A stretch of 64,000 nucleotides of DNA from Nonomuraea jabiensis (GTDB lineage: Bacteria > Actinomycetota > Actinomycetes > Streptosporangiales > Streptosporangiaceae), in assembly GCF_014204795.1 (NCBI RefSeq), contig NZ_JACHMB010000001.1:496001-560000 (forward strand). The letters are read 5' to 3'. Positions 9,701-18,204 of this stretch are shown here, piece after piece (the stretch's first letter is position 1; every line of letters begins with the position of its first letter). The notes beneath the pieces are model-generated. The model was not told where the DNA came from. It did not search any database and worked only from the letters and a program-made list of their open reading frames with translations. Made by a program: the position numbers and the translations under genes.

Positions 9701-12700
9701 CTTCACCGTACGGTCGTAGACGTCGGACACCGCAACGGTCTTGCCACCGACAGGCGGAGTGATCTCCGCCCGATCGAGACCGGGGTAGACGGTGGTGGTG
9801 CGGCGGAACTCGGTCGCCTGTTTGTAGTCGATGACCGAGGTCGGGCGTTCCATGCTGTCGTAAAGGGTTTTGGTCCACGACGGTAACGTCGTCAACGCGG
9901 GATTGAGCAGGCCGCTGCCTGGGGCGTTGCCGTTGTGGACGGGCTGAGAGGTGGCGGCGGTCAGACCGCGGGCGTCGTAGGCGGTGGCGGTGACGATCCG
10001 ACCGCCGACCGGGGACGCGGTCTGCTCTTCGCGGGCCCGACCGAGCCCGTCGTCGTAGGCGTACGACGTGAGATAGGTGGTACCACGCAGCAGGCGGCGC
10101 ATAGTGGTCTTGGCGGGGGCCGTGGGCTGGCCGAGGTTGCCGTCAAAGGGGATGTCGTAGGCGACGGTGGCCGTCGGCGTGCCGCCGGCGCGTGGCTGGT
10201 CGGGTTCCCACAGCGCGGAGGCGCGGCCCAGGCCGTCGTAGTCGATCTCGGTCGTCTTGTTGTTGGCGTCGATCAGCTTGATGGGCAGGCCGTTGCGGTG
10301 GGAGGAGAACGTGGTCACCGCGTGGCCGAGCGGGTTGGTGACCTTGGCGCCCTGATGTGGCCAGCCGACGACGGGTGTGTAGGTGGTGGTGGTGACCTTG
10401 CCCATGGCGTCGGTGGCGGTCAGCGGGCGGCCGTAGTCGTCGAAGGTGTTCTTCGTAGTGGAGATGGTCGTGGCGCTCGCGTAGGAGCGGGTTTCGGTGA
10501 TGTTGCCGTCGCTGGGGCTGTTCGTGGCCGGGTCGGTGCCGCCGTCGTACAAAGTGATCGTTTTGCCGATCAGGGTGCCGGTGGTGCAGCTGTCGCCGGA
10601 GCGTTTCTCCACTACCGAGGGCAGGCTGGTGATGCCGTTGGCCGGGTTGCGGGCGTAGGTGGTGCTCGTGCAGGTGTTGTCGGTGCTGATGGCGGTGTCG
10701 CCGTAGTCGTTGACCGTGGTCGGCTGGCCGTCGCTGTTGTAGGCGGTGCGCTGATCGCTCCACCGCCAGGTGCCGCCGGTGACCTGCTCGCGGGTGCGCT
10801 CCCGGGTGCGGTGGACGAAGGCGGGGTCGAGGATGCCGGGACCGGTGCCGGAGGAGGCGACCTGGTACTCATACCGGGTGGATTCGGCCTCGGTGTAGGC
10901 GCGCGGGTCGGTGGCCGTCAGCTTCCAGGTCTGTTCCTGTAACAGCTGGCCCTGCAGGGCGCGCGAGTCGGTGACGGTGTTGCCCTCGAAGTCGGTAATG
11001 GTGGCCCCGTCGATGCCGCGGTAGAAGGTGTCGGAGGTGACGGTGTATCCGTTCGGGTCGCTCCCCGAACCGCGGGTGGTGCGCACGGTACCGTAGCCGC
11101 GCCAGTCGCTGCCGGACGGGACCAGGTCGGGCTGGGCGTACTCGACGCGGTTGGTCCAGCGGGGCCCGCCGAGATAGTCGTAACTGGTGACCATGTCCGG
11201 CGAGCCGCCGACCAGGTCACGCTCGACCACCTTCATGGCCAGTTGCTTGAAGAAGCGGCCCCAGCTCTCGTAGCCGCTCTCCGGGTTCTCGTCGTAGAGG
11301 ACCTTGTAGCAGTCTCCGGTCGCGTCGGACAGGTAATTGGTGCCGTCGCGGCCCTTGCCGCCACCGCACGGGTCGGCCTGGCCGTAGGTGACCTCGATCC
11401 GGCCCCCCATGCCGTTGCCGATCCCCGCCACCCTCGGCACCATGCGCCAGGACAGGAAGTCGGTCCAGTCCGAGATGTTGTCGTAGTCCATCCGCCCGGC
11501 CACCATGGCGGCGTCGAAGTCGACCGGTGGTAGCTTGGCCGGCGTGTTGCCGGCCAGGCCGGTCTGCTGGACGCTGTCCAGCCACAGCACCGGGTCGTAG
11601 GCCGGGCCGAAGTCGGTACGCGTGTAGATCCACTGGTAGCGGAAGTCGAGCCGGGTGCCCGGCTCCCACGCGCCGGAGGCCGGGTTGCGGGACTCGGTCA
11701 GGACCGAGTCGAGCTTGCGGGTGGAGTAGAACGCGATCGCGTCGTTGGTGGTGCAGGTGGGGCCGCAGTTCAGGTCGGTCGGCACGTCCAGGCCGCCGCG
11801 GTCGGAGGTGGTGAACGTCATCCGCGAGGTCGGCGTGCTGCCGCTCACCTGGGTGTTGTGGCCGTAACTGATCTGCTTGAGGAAGCCGCCCCGGTCGTAC
11901 GGCAGCGCCCGGTAGACCTCATAATCGCAGCCGGGCATGCAGAAGTAGTTGGTCTCGCGCTCGTAGGTGTAGTCGATGACGTTCTCGTTGGCGTCGATCG
12001 ACTGGTCCAGGTTCCACCGCCACACGCCCGCGCAGGTGGGCGGGATCATGTCGTTGAAGTACCGGTCAGAGCACGGCTCGCCCCGCTGGTTGCCGATGTA
12101 CTGCAGCTGCCACTGTGCGTCCTTGGTGTAGCCGAAGCGGTGCACCTGACCGTCGGAGGAGGTGACCTTCCAGTACTCCAGCCCATCGGCGCCGCCGGTC
12201 AGCTGCTCGACCTTCCAGCCGAAGTCCGGCACCGTCTTCCACAATCCGCTGGTGCGGTCCTTGACGATCGAGGCCGAGCGGCCGGCCAGGTTCAGCACCA
12301 GCTCCGACTGCGTGTAGTCCTTGGTGACGTCGCTCGCCAGCTCATCCGGCGACTCCCAGCACACTGCCGAAGCGTAGGGGCCGTTCTCGTCGGCGTACCA
12401 GATCAGCTCGGCGGTGTCGGGGTCGTACTCGTTCCGGGCCGTACAGCGGCGGTACTTGCGCTCGATGAACCCGGCCGACAGGTTCCAGCCGATCCCGGTC
12501 ACGCCGGACTGGTTGTTGGTCCAGTTGCCTTCACCGTCCACGGAGGAGGCGTCGTACTGCAGCGACAGGTTCGGCCCATTGCCCACCGGCGACGGCGCCT
12601 CCGGCAGGGGGTAGTCATAGGAGAACCCGCCGCCCGAGGTGCCCGCCGGCCAGGTGCCCGACGGCTTCAGGTCGGTGGCGCCGAAGTTGCCGTCCGGGCC

Positions 12701-13450
12701 GGTCATGCCGGCCGCCAGCACGTACACCGAACCGGACGTGAACGCCTGCGCCGCGCGGGCGTCGGCCGCCTTGGTGTCCTTGCCGGTCTGGCTCTTCGAC
12801 GGCGTCAACGGGGCTGCCTTGCCGGACGCGGGGTCGGTGTCGATGTCGGCGGTCAGCGTGCCGGTCTTGATGTCGTTGTGCGCCTTCACCTGCTGCGGCC
12901 GCACCACGCAATCGCGCGGGCGCGGGGTCGTCAGCGCACACGCCGGCACACGGAGCACCTGCAGGCGGGTGGCGAAGTTGCCGCCGTAGGCGTCACGGAA
13001 GCTCGCGTACGAGAACTCCGCCCGCACCTTCCCGGCGCTCTGGCCGGTCAGCCGGGCGGCGATGCCCACTCCGCCGAGCTTCCGTACGGTGTCGGCGGGC
13101 AGCGTCTCCACCTTCACCGTGCCGATGTCGGCGGCGCCCTTGACCTCGGAGATCCGGACCGGCAGCCCGTCCGCCGTGACCGCCTTCGCGCCAGGATCCA
13201 CCTCAGCGGTACCTGGCTGCGGCCACACCGGGTCCTTACGCTCGACTTGCGGCTGGGACTCCTCAGCCCCCTTGGCCACCTTCTGCTTCGCTACCGGACG
13301 ACCGTCCACCGACGTCTCCGGATCCGGCCCCTCCACCGACGCCGCCGCCGGAACCACGAGGTTGTCCGGCACCCCCAACCCGGAAATCAACACCGCCATC
13401 GCCACCGCGATGACCAGCACCATCGTCCGTAACCGCCGCCGGACCCGCAT
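6779..13450 (-). CDS. Secreted Rhs/YD-repeat polymorphic toxin with pretoxin HINT domain
   Basis: 2223 residues. The basic then hydrophobic N-terminus (MRVRRRLRT, then MVLVIAVAMAVLISGLG, then AAAS) is a signal peptide. The middle (about 300-1790) carries many YD repeats (YDxxGR, TYDWLGR, YGYDAAGR, TFTWNPLGQ) that should form the Rhs shell, closing with RYYDPSIGKFVSTDPL and YSYAGNNPIGVSDPTGL. A helical linker leads to a HINT autoprocessing domain (about 1975-2126): CKANSFAPGTKVVLAGG with its start Cys, DEHPFWVV, TYHVQAGAADVLVHND. The last ~95 residues (GSKVTVRLSDGRVTR, GTQRWDQHGNKTLSHD) are the toxin. A ribonuclease fold of the EndoU/colicin type is possible but not shown. Confidence 0.92.
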   Translation of the reverse strand: MRVRRRLRTMVLVIAVAMAVLISGLGVPDNLVVPAAASVEGPDPETSVDGRPVAKQKVAKGAEESQPQVERKDPVWPQPGTAEVDPGAKAVTADGLPVRISEVKGAADIGTVKVETLPADTVRKLGGVGIAARLTGQSAGKVRAEFSYASFRDAYGGNFATRLQVLRVPACALTTPRPRDCVVRPQQVKAHNDIKTGTLTADIDTDPASGKAAPLTPSKSQTGKDTKAADARAAQAFTSGSVYVLAAGMTGPDGNFGATDLKPSGTWPAGTSGGGFSYDYPLPEAPSPVGNGPNLSLQYDASSVDGEGNWTNNQSGVTGIGWNLSAGFIERKYRRCTARNEYDPDTAELIWYADENGPYASAVCWESPDELASDVTKDYTQSELVLNLAGRSASIVKDRTSGLWKTVPDFGWKVEQLTGGADGLEYWKVTSSDGQVHRFGYTKDAQWQLQYIGNQRGEPCSDRYFNDMIPPTCAGVWRWNLDQSIDANENVIDYTYERETNYFCMPGCDYEVYRALPYDRGGFLKQISYGHNTQVSGSTPTSRMTFTTSDRGGLDVPTDLNCGPTCTTNDAIAFYSTRKLDSVLTESRNPASGAWEPGTRLDFRYQWIYTRTDFGPAYDPVLWLDSVQQTGLAGNTPAKLPPVDFDAAMVAGRMDYDNISDWTDFLSWRMVPRVAGIGNGMGGRIEVTYGQADPCGGGKGRDGTNYLSDATGDCYKVLYDENPESGYESWGRFFKQLAMKVVERDLVGGSPDMVTSYDYLGGPRWTNRVEYAQPDLVPSGSDWRGYGTVRTTRGSGSDPNGYTVTSDTFYRGIDGATITDFEGNTVTDSRALQGQLLQEQTWKLTATDPRAYTEAESTRYEYQVASSGTGPGILDPAFVHRTRERTREQVTGGTWRWSDQRTAYNSDGQPTTVNDYGDTAISTDNTCTSTTYARNPANGITSLPSVVEKRSGDSCTTGTLIGKTITLYDGGTDPATNSPSDGNITETRSYASATTISTTKNTFDDYGRPLTATDAMGKVTTTTYTPVVGWPHQGAKVTNPLGHAVTTFSSHRNGLPIKLIDANNKTTEIDYDGLGRASALWEPDQPRAGGTPTATVAYDIPFDGNLGQPTAPAKTTMRRLLRGTTYLTSYAYDDGLGRAREEQTASPVGGRIVTATAYDARGLTAATSQPVHNGNAPGSGLLNPALTTLPSWTKTLYDSMERPTSVIDYKQATEFRRTTTVYPGLDRAEITPPVGGKTVAVSDVYDRTVKTEEWKDASNHHDTTYTYNAAGHLARITDANGNVRTFTYDWLGRRTAATDPDAGSTGYGYDAAGRQVWSVDGNGTKVSMLYDELGRQTSKWAGEPNTGTKLAEWSYDSIVKGYLSSSTRHVGGQAYTETVTAYDNGYRATGTKVTIPATEGALAGEYSFAAAFDTAGNKLSQTFPGKADLPAETLTFTYSDLGLPGDMTSNHGGGTTYIKATAYSATARLNERSYGANAQVKRTFTWDEGTGWLNRLTTTSGTQLAQDDHLTYNANGDITRILDAVSAGPSSPGQSECFSYDGLTRLTAAYTTTAAACTAAADNQGADPYSQAFAYDAVGNLTSVTEGGATATYAYPVAGASAVRPNAVTSISRPGRTDTYGYDDAGQLIARTVAGKQATFTWNPLGQMDKAVVDGQETAMVYDAEGERLIRRDPDGTSTLYLGSMEIQARAGVAKATRYYAGPDGAVVAMRTGTSLKWMASGLHGSTQLAIDDATGQVSRERYLPFGQRRGGDDLPFTDRGFLGKTEDASTGLDYLSARYYDPSIGKFVSTDPLLDLTKPQWTNSYSYAGNNPIGVSDPTGLRPIDESKDAVNPCYKPKSQACKVARKKQADAEAKAAQAEVDRQLKLLLNAVMALAKIAADELGITAGIQCFTTGDLGACGETALNVLGALAGGVAGKLLTKYALPWKWKKAYELGKAVWKHAGDAISAFKNWIRAKDRLQAASKRLKAAVRDCKANSFAPGTKVVLAGGATKPIEDIKVGDRVIATDPATGLSEAQPVIAVITGSGVKNLVRITVDTDGTAGASTGVLVATDEHPFWVVDRQAWTAATRLEPGMWLRTSTGTYVQVATVARWTSGSQSVYNLTVADRHTYHVQAGAADVLVHNDDPPPAASRVPNLTGMTQTRADAVLARHGFQLQAISQSGAYATYKAADGSKVTVRLSDGRVTRTSAIVRGPNEKNGTQRWDQHGNKTLSHDTGENLQC

Positions 13451-13848
13451 GTCGTCACCTCTTCAGGGCACGCTGACGCAGACCCCGGGAGCAGGGCCGC
13501 GTTGCGCCATAAGGACTTGATAAAGACGATCGTTTGGATCGTGATCGACGATCACCACATGGTCAATACCTACACACCGTTCACAAGTATTACGGAATGT
13601 CGCTTTCGCGATTCACAGCGAGGCGAACTCCATGTCAACCGACTCATACAAACGGCTGCGCCAAACACAACATCAACTGTGTGATTTACATCACATCGGC
13701 AGCCTTCGGTCAACTGTAGAAAATATGTAGAGAAGTTCGATATCGGCCACGCCACCCACCCAACACACCGGAGGCACGCCATCCCACCGGCGGCCCGCGC
13801 AGGCAAACCAGACCTCCGTCATGCGACATCACTGAATGCTTTTCATCC
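13451..13848. other. Upstream region of the Rhs gene; no gene seen
   Basis: About 400 bases, AT-richer than the surroundings between 13510 and 13740. It probably holds the Rhs promoter and upstream control sequences. The short open frames here have no coding character. Confidence 0.5.
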
Positions 13849-14619
13849 TCACGCTGCCTGCGCAGCTCGGTGATTCTGAAGGACAGCGATGGCCTTGCAG
13901 AGGTGGCCAGCCTTGCTGGGGCTGCAGCGTAGCTTGCGGAGGATCTTCCAGCTCTTCAGCTGGGCGTTCGCTCGTTCACCGGGACCCCGAAGTCTTGCGT
14001 GGGCACGGTTGGCCTGCTTCTGGGATTCAGGCTTGTTCTTGCCCTTGTATGGAGTGAGCACCGGACCTTCGGCCCCCTGATACGCCTTGTCGGCCAGGGT
14101 GATGATTCCGGCTGCCTCCAGCGCGCGCAGGATGCCCCAGATCCGGGCGGCGCTTAGATCGTGGGCTTTGCCGGGCAGCGCTCCGGAGGTCCACAGGATC
14201 GTCCCGTTCGGTGAGGCGATGACCTGGACGTTCATACCGTGCACGCGGTGCTTGCCGGAGAAGTACGGCCGGTCGGCGGCGATCCGGTCGGTGCGGATCA
14301 GCGTGCCGTCCAGCACCAGGTAGTGCAGCCCGTCCCGCTTCGCCTTGCGCAGCGCCTGCCCGAGCTTCGGTGAGCGGGCCGACAACAGCGCAACCGTCTC
14401 CTCCACATACCGCCAAGCGGTCGCGGTCGACACCCTGAACGCCCCGAGTTCGCTGAATGTCTCGCCCTTGCGCAGGTAGACCAGCACCAGCAGCGCTTGC
14501 TGCCCCGGGTTGAGCAGCCGCCAGGCCGACCCGATCGTCTTGCGGTGCCGGCGGATCACTCCGGCGACGTAGTTCAGCGTTGAGCGCGACAAATCGACGG
14601 CGGCGCGATAGAAAAGCAT
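13849..14619 (-). CDS. IS5-type transposase (copy 2)
   Basis: 256 residues starting MLFYRAAVDLSRS. An HTH region (RVSTATAWRYVEE) precedes the DDE_Tnp_4-like core: LVLDGTLIRTDR, then SGALPGKAHDLSAARIWG, ITLADKAYQGA and GERANAQLKSWKILRK. It is the homologue of the gene at 47-811 and, like it, is followed on the same side by the tRNA-derived repeat. Confidence 0.9.
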   Translation of the reverse strand: MLFYRAAVDLSRSTLNYVAGVIRRHRKTIGSAWRLLNPGQQALLVLVYLRKGETFSELGAFRVSTATAWRYVEETVALLSARSPKLGQALRKAKRDGLHYLVLDGTLIRTDRIAADRPYFSGKHRVHGMNVQVIASPNGTILWTSGALPGKAHDLSAARIWGILRALEAAGIITLADKAYQGAEGPVLTPYKGKNKPESQKQANRAHARLRGPGERANAQLKSWKILRKLRCSPSKAGHLCKAIAVLQNHRAAQAA

Positions 14620-15177
14620 CCGAGGCCCCTGGTTGTGACGGATCTGGTTGTGGTGATCAATCCATCTACCAGGGGTTTCTTGCGTCGTCAGGCGAACGCC
14701 AGGCTCGCGATCACGCTGTGACCTAACAACCCGCCGCCAGGGGATGCAAAAGCCTCACTGCAGACCAAGAGCCGGACGGGGATTCACACTGAGTAACCCG
14801 GGACACTCGCATCTGAAGAGCGGGGACACCTTTCGCCCTAAATCGGGAGCCGCAGGTTCGAATCCAGCCGGGGGCACGCCTCTCGACCAGGCAATTTGCC
14901 CTCTGACCGGTGGTGTCCCTGCCGCAGATCTTTTGCTTTCCAGACCCTGGATAGGTCGCCGAGGGCACCCGTATGCAGCCGTAGGAACTTGATCACAGGA
15001 TTTATGCGGGATGATCTTTATGGCGTTTTCCCAGCCAAATGCAGCCGTGACGTCTTGCGCCATCCACATGGCGGCGCTCGCCTACGGCCAGCGTCGTCCC
15101 ATCTGATGCTTCAGACCAATCCGGGCGATTCGGTTGCTGCAGCGGATACTGCACAGTCCAATGGCTCCTACCTTGAA
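14620..15177. other. No gene recognised; holds repeat copy B
   Basis: Between the IS5-type transposase and IS3 element C. Apart from the degraded tRNA-derived repeat at 14850-15033, nothing with coding character was seen. Confidence 0.5.
14850..15033 (+). repeat. Direct repeat B: degraded tRNA 3' end plus downstream DNA
   Basis: The first 28 bases match 1224-1251 with one change, which breaks the T stem (CCTGC to CCAGC). The anticodon-stem region upstream and the terminator hairpin downstream are also degraded. Order and spacing of the remaining blocks agree with repeat A. Confidence 0.6.
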
Positions 15178-15204
15178 TGAACCGCTCCGGGATCGGTGGA
15201 GACT

Positions 15205-16098
15205 CTATGGGTTGACTCCAGCCGCCGGTTGGGGCTGGTGTTGAGCGTAGTAGACGGCTTCGTGTTCGGCGGGTGGGACGTTGCCGATCGCGGTGTGGAG
15301 TCGCTGGTGGTTGAACCAGTCGACCCATTCGGCGGTGGCCAGTTCGACGTCGGCCAGGCCTTTCCAAGACCGTCGGGGTTTGATCAGTTCGGTCTTGAAC
15401 AGGCCGATCTGCGATTCCATCAAGGCGTTATCCAGGGCGTCGCCGACGCTGCCGACCGAGGCGTCGATCCCGGCCTGGAGCAGATGGGCGGTGAAGGCGA
15501 AACAGGTGTATTGACTGCCCGCATCCGAGTGATGAATCAGGCCGGGCCCGGGCGGGGTGCAGGTCCGCTCGCGTTGCCATAGCGCCATGTCGAGGGCATC
15601 CAGGACGAGTTTGGCCCGTTTGGTGGTGGCCGCCGACCAGCCGACAATCGCGCGGGAGTACACATCCACCACGAACGCGACGTAGACCACGCCGGCCCAG
15701 GTCATCACGTAGGTGAAGTCAGCCACCCACCGCTGGTTGGGGCGGGATGCCGTGAAGTCGCGGTTCAGCAGGTCACCGGCGCGTTCGTGGCCATCATCGC
15801 GCATGGTGGTTCGCACCTTCTTGCCGCGCCTGGCACCTTCCAGCCCCAGCTCGCCCATCAGCCGGGCGACCGTACACCGCGCCACGACGACTCCTTCGCG
15901 CCCCAGTTGCCGCCAGACCTTGCGCACTCCATAGACGCCGTAGTTGTCCGTGTGCACCCTGCTGATGTGCCGCTTGAGCTCGGCGTCCCGTACGGCGCGC
16001 CGGCTGGGCGCACGGTGCTTGGCCGCGTAGTATGTGCTCGTTGCGATCTTCAACCCGTGTGCGCTCAGCACACGGCAGATCGGCTCGACCCCGAGCAC
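15205..16098 (-). CDS. IS3-family transposase OrfB (element C)
   Basis: A 297-residue integrase-type subunit with NYGVYGVRKVWRQL, then the DDE residues in VADFTYVMTW, LIHHSDAGSQYTC and ALMESQIGLFKTE, and WFNHQRLHTAIG near the end. The frame stays open upstream of the GTG at 16098 and overlaps the end of orfA (LVAFIDAHRQ), so synthesis as an OrfAB frameshift fusion is likely. Confidence 0.9.
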   Translation of the reverse strand: MLGVEPICRVLSAHGLKIATSTYYAAKHRAPSRRAVRDAELKRHISRVHTDNYGVYGVRKVWRQLGREGVVVARCTVARLMGELGLEGARRGKKVRTTMRDDGHERAGDLLNRDFTASRPNQRWVADFTYVMTWAGVVYVAFVVDVYSRAIVGWSAATTKRAKLVLDALDMALWQRERTCTPPGPGLIHHSDAGSQYTCFAFTAHLLQAGIDASVGSVGDALDNALMESQIGLFKTELIKPRRSWKGLADVELATAEWVDWFNHQRLHTAIGNVPPAEHEAVYYAQHQPQPAAGVNP

Positions 16099-16121
16099 TT
16101 GCCGATGCGCGTCGATGAACG

Positions 16122-16448
16122 CTACAAGCGCTTGTGCGGCCGGTCGAGCTCGGCCGCGAAGAAAACCGACGCTGCCTTGAGGATCTCATTGGCCCGCCGC
16201 AGCTCGGCGTTCTCGGCCCGTAGCCGCTTGATCTCCTCCGCCTCGGCCGTCGTGGTCCCGGGTCGCTGCCCTGCGTCGATCTCCGCCCTGCGCACCCAGC
16301 TGCGCACCGTCTCCGCCGTTCCTATGCCCAGCTTCGCTGCGACCGCCTTCATCGCGGCCCACTCGGTCGGGTAGTTCGGCCGGATCTCCGCGACCATACG
16401 GACCGCACGCTCACGAAGCTCGGGAGGGTAAGGGGACGGACGTGCCAT
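16122..16448 (-). CDS. IS3-family transposase OrfA (element C)
   Basis: 108 residues: HTH domain (YPPELRERAVRMVAEI, GTAETVRSWVRRAE) and a leucine-zipper tail (IKRLRAENAELRRANEIL), ending FFAAELDRPHKRL where the frameshift into orfB should occur. Confidence 0.88.
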   Translation of the reverse strand: MARPSPYPPELRERAVRMVAEIRPNYPTEWAAMKAVAAKLGIGTAETVRSWVRRAEIDAGQRPGTTTAEAEEIKRLRAENAELRRANEILKAASVFFAAELDRPHKRL

Positions 16449-16537
16449 GACTCGATCCTCTCAAGGAATCGAGCCTCCATCAGACCCGGAGCGGTTCAGA
16501 ACCCCCGAGTTAGGTCGACGCGCCCGAAGGAGTACCT

Positions 16538-16777
16538 ATGACCCGGGAACAAGTGGAACAGGCCCTGCGCCGGGCAGAGCAACTCACCGATCAGGCCAGG
16601 CCCGCACTCGACCGCGTGGCCGCGCTCATGGGCCAGAACATCTGGACAGGCCCAGCCGCACAACGTTTCGCCGACGAACTGGCCGCCCAGCGCCAGGCCA
16701 TCAGCAGGGGCTGCACCGGCGTCGTGGACGAACTTCGGGCGTTATCAGCCCGTACGCCAGCCGACAGCCCAGGCTAG
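16538..16777 (+). CDS. WXG100 (ESAT-6-like) small protein
   Basis: 79 residues, two helices around a W-T-G turn (NIWTGPAAQRFADEL, residues 36-38). This is the WXG100 signature of type VII secretion partners. AAGGAG lies a few bases before the ATG. It is 2 bp upstream of the toxin-carrier gene, a common pairing in which the small protein heterodimerises with the N-terminal domain of the larger substrate. No ESX secretion genes are in the window. Confidence 0.75.
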   Translation: MTREQVEQALRRAEQLTDQARPALDRVAALMGQNIWTGPAAQRFADELAAQRQAISRGCTGVVDELRALSARTPADSPG

Positions 16778-16779
16778 CC

Positions 16780-17741
16780 ATGGGCCAGCTGGAGGGCATG
16801 GTCCCCGATGGCGTCCGCGCGTTGAAAGACGCATTGCACCAGGCCGAAGTCTCACTGGACGTCATCGGCGAAAAATTGTGGAACATCCTGCGCGGGGCCT
16901 GGCTGCCGACTGCCTCAGCCGACACCATCCGCCAGACAGCCGCGTGGGCCCGCGGACAGGGCCCCGAGATCAACAGGCGACTGGTGCTCCTGGAGCGCAT
17001 GGAACTGGCCAGACCGGAACTGTTCGGCGCGGGCAAGCCACCGATCTCCGTCGACGAGGCCATGCTCGCTCCCGGTGCGCCCCTGCCCACGGCAGGCAAC
17101 GTATGGGACCGCATCGGCCAGCAACTCCAGGACATCTTCGACCCGAACCTGGCCTCTTCCAACCCGATGGCCGAGCAGGCCAAAGGAGCCGTGGAAAGCG
17201 TCGCCGGACTCGGCCAACTGGTCATCGACTACTCCCCCACCCGCGCAGCCATCGACTTCATGGGCTGGCAACGCAGCGTCAACGACCTGACTCAGTCCCT
17301 GATGGCCGCCATCCAGAATCCAGCCGAATTCGGCAAGGCACTACTGGACTGGGACACCTGGGCCTCCAACCCCGACCGAGCCTTCGGCCGCCTCATCCCC
17401 GACATCCTCGCCGCCGTCGCCTCCACAGGCGCCAGCAGCACCGCCTCAGCCGGCACCCGCGTTGTAGGAACACTAGGCAGAGCCGCAAAGAGCACGCTCC
17501 GCCGCAAACCGCCGACCTCTACCTCCCTGATGCCCGGCAGGCTTGCCGACGACGTCGGAAAGGGACCCAAGAGCTCCGACGGCATCGGCGCGGAACCGCC
17601 ATCCGCAGATGCAGGCGGAGCCGGCTCAGCACCTCACCCCGGAACCGCTACGGACCGCTGAACCCTGGCCCACTCGCCGACAAACCGGATCTCATGACTA
17701 CATTCAGAAGCAGCAGCTATTGGACGGTCACGACCCCTTGA
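16780..17741 (+). pseudogene. Type VII-type toxin carrier, toxin domain lost by frameshift
   Basis: The first frame (16780-17661, 293 residues, MGQLEGMVPDGVRALK) is a helical carrier region typical of WXG-linked polymorphic toxins. It stops at ...GTATDR. From about 17640 a second frame reads NRYGPLNPGPLADK and TFRSSSYWTV, which resembles the linker that precedes the toxin domain in such proteins, and it stops at 17741. A frameshift near 17640 followed by loss of the downstream domain is the simplest reading. The toxin itself is absent. Confidence 0.6.
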
Positions 17742-17995
17742 ACCCAAGGAGATCCCCCCTGTCGATCTCCCGGGCTCATATCCGCGCCAGCGGCCCAGTC
17801 TCTCCAAGTCATCACACGCGAACGAGACGTTTGTTCTCCATTCACCCGTATCCTCATTTCTCAAAGTCAGCGCAGAAGTCAGCGTTACCGGCGTATTTCG
17901 GGATGTCCAGCGCAGAGAATCGCCGAGATCTCAGCGCAGCATCCACAATCTCGATCGCGAGGTTCTCCCCAGTTTTTGGGATCAGCAGATCGGGA
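17742..17995. other. Unassigned; gene-like scrap on the minus strand
   Basis: The minus strand from about 18000 down to 17854 reads ENLAIEIVDAALRSRRF and then ALDIPKYAGNADF before a stop. This has coding character but no recognised family and no start. It may be debris from the end of another toxin-system gene. Confidence 0.3.
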
Positions 17996-18185
17996 CGTTT
18001 GCTTTTGCGACGGCGGCCACGTGGGCCGGATGGGTGAGCTGTGGATGGTGGCCGGTTCCGGGGATGACGGTCACCCGGGCGTCGAGGGTGGCGTCGATCA
18101 GCGGATCGAATTCGCCGGTGACGAGGCGAACCGGCACCGGGCAGGTGGCGGCCAGTGTCGGTAGCTCGGCGCGTTCGCTGTGCCG
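17996..18185 (-). pseudogene. C-terminal fragment of an alpha/beta hydrolase
   Basis: The minus strand reads CPVPVRLVTGEFDPLID, then VTVIPGTGHHPQLTHP and ends VAAVAKANVPIC. GEFDP carries the acid residue and GHHPQL the catalytic His of the alpha/beta-hydrolase fold. The nucleophile-bearing N-terminal two thirds are missing; the fragment abuts the sigma-factor remnant on the opposite strand. Confidence 0.6.
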
Positions 18186-18204
18186 TTGTGCTCGGTCGAG
18201 CCAC

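Larger units (their letters stand above)
15178..16498 (-). mobile_element. Complete IS3-family element C
   Basis: 1321 bp with imperfect inverted repeats of about 28 bp: TGAACCGCTCCGGG starts at 15178 and, inverted, at 16498. A 3-bp direct duplication GAA flanks it (15175-15177 and 16499-16501). It contains intact orfA and orfB and is the uninterrupted relative of element A. Confidence 0.9.

Noticed and set aside
8267..12941. Several long plus-strand frames (e.g. 8267-9454, 9935-10942, 11858-13432)
   Set aside because: All are antisense shadows of the YD repeats of the Rhs gene, full of repeated Gly/Val-rich segments.
14838..14880. Possible second intact tRNA gene
   Set aside because: Only the T-arm loop and 3' acceptor are tRNA-like, the T stem has a mismatch and there is no D arm, anticodon stem or matching 5' acceptor.
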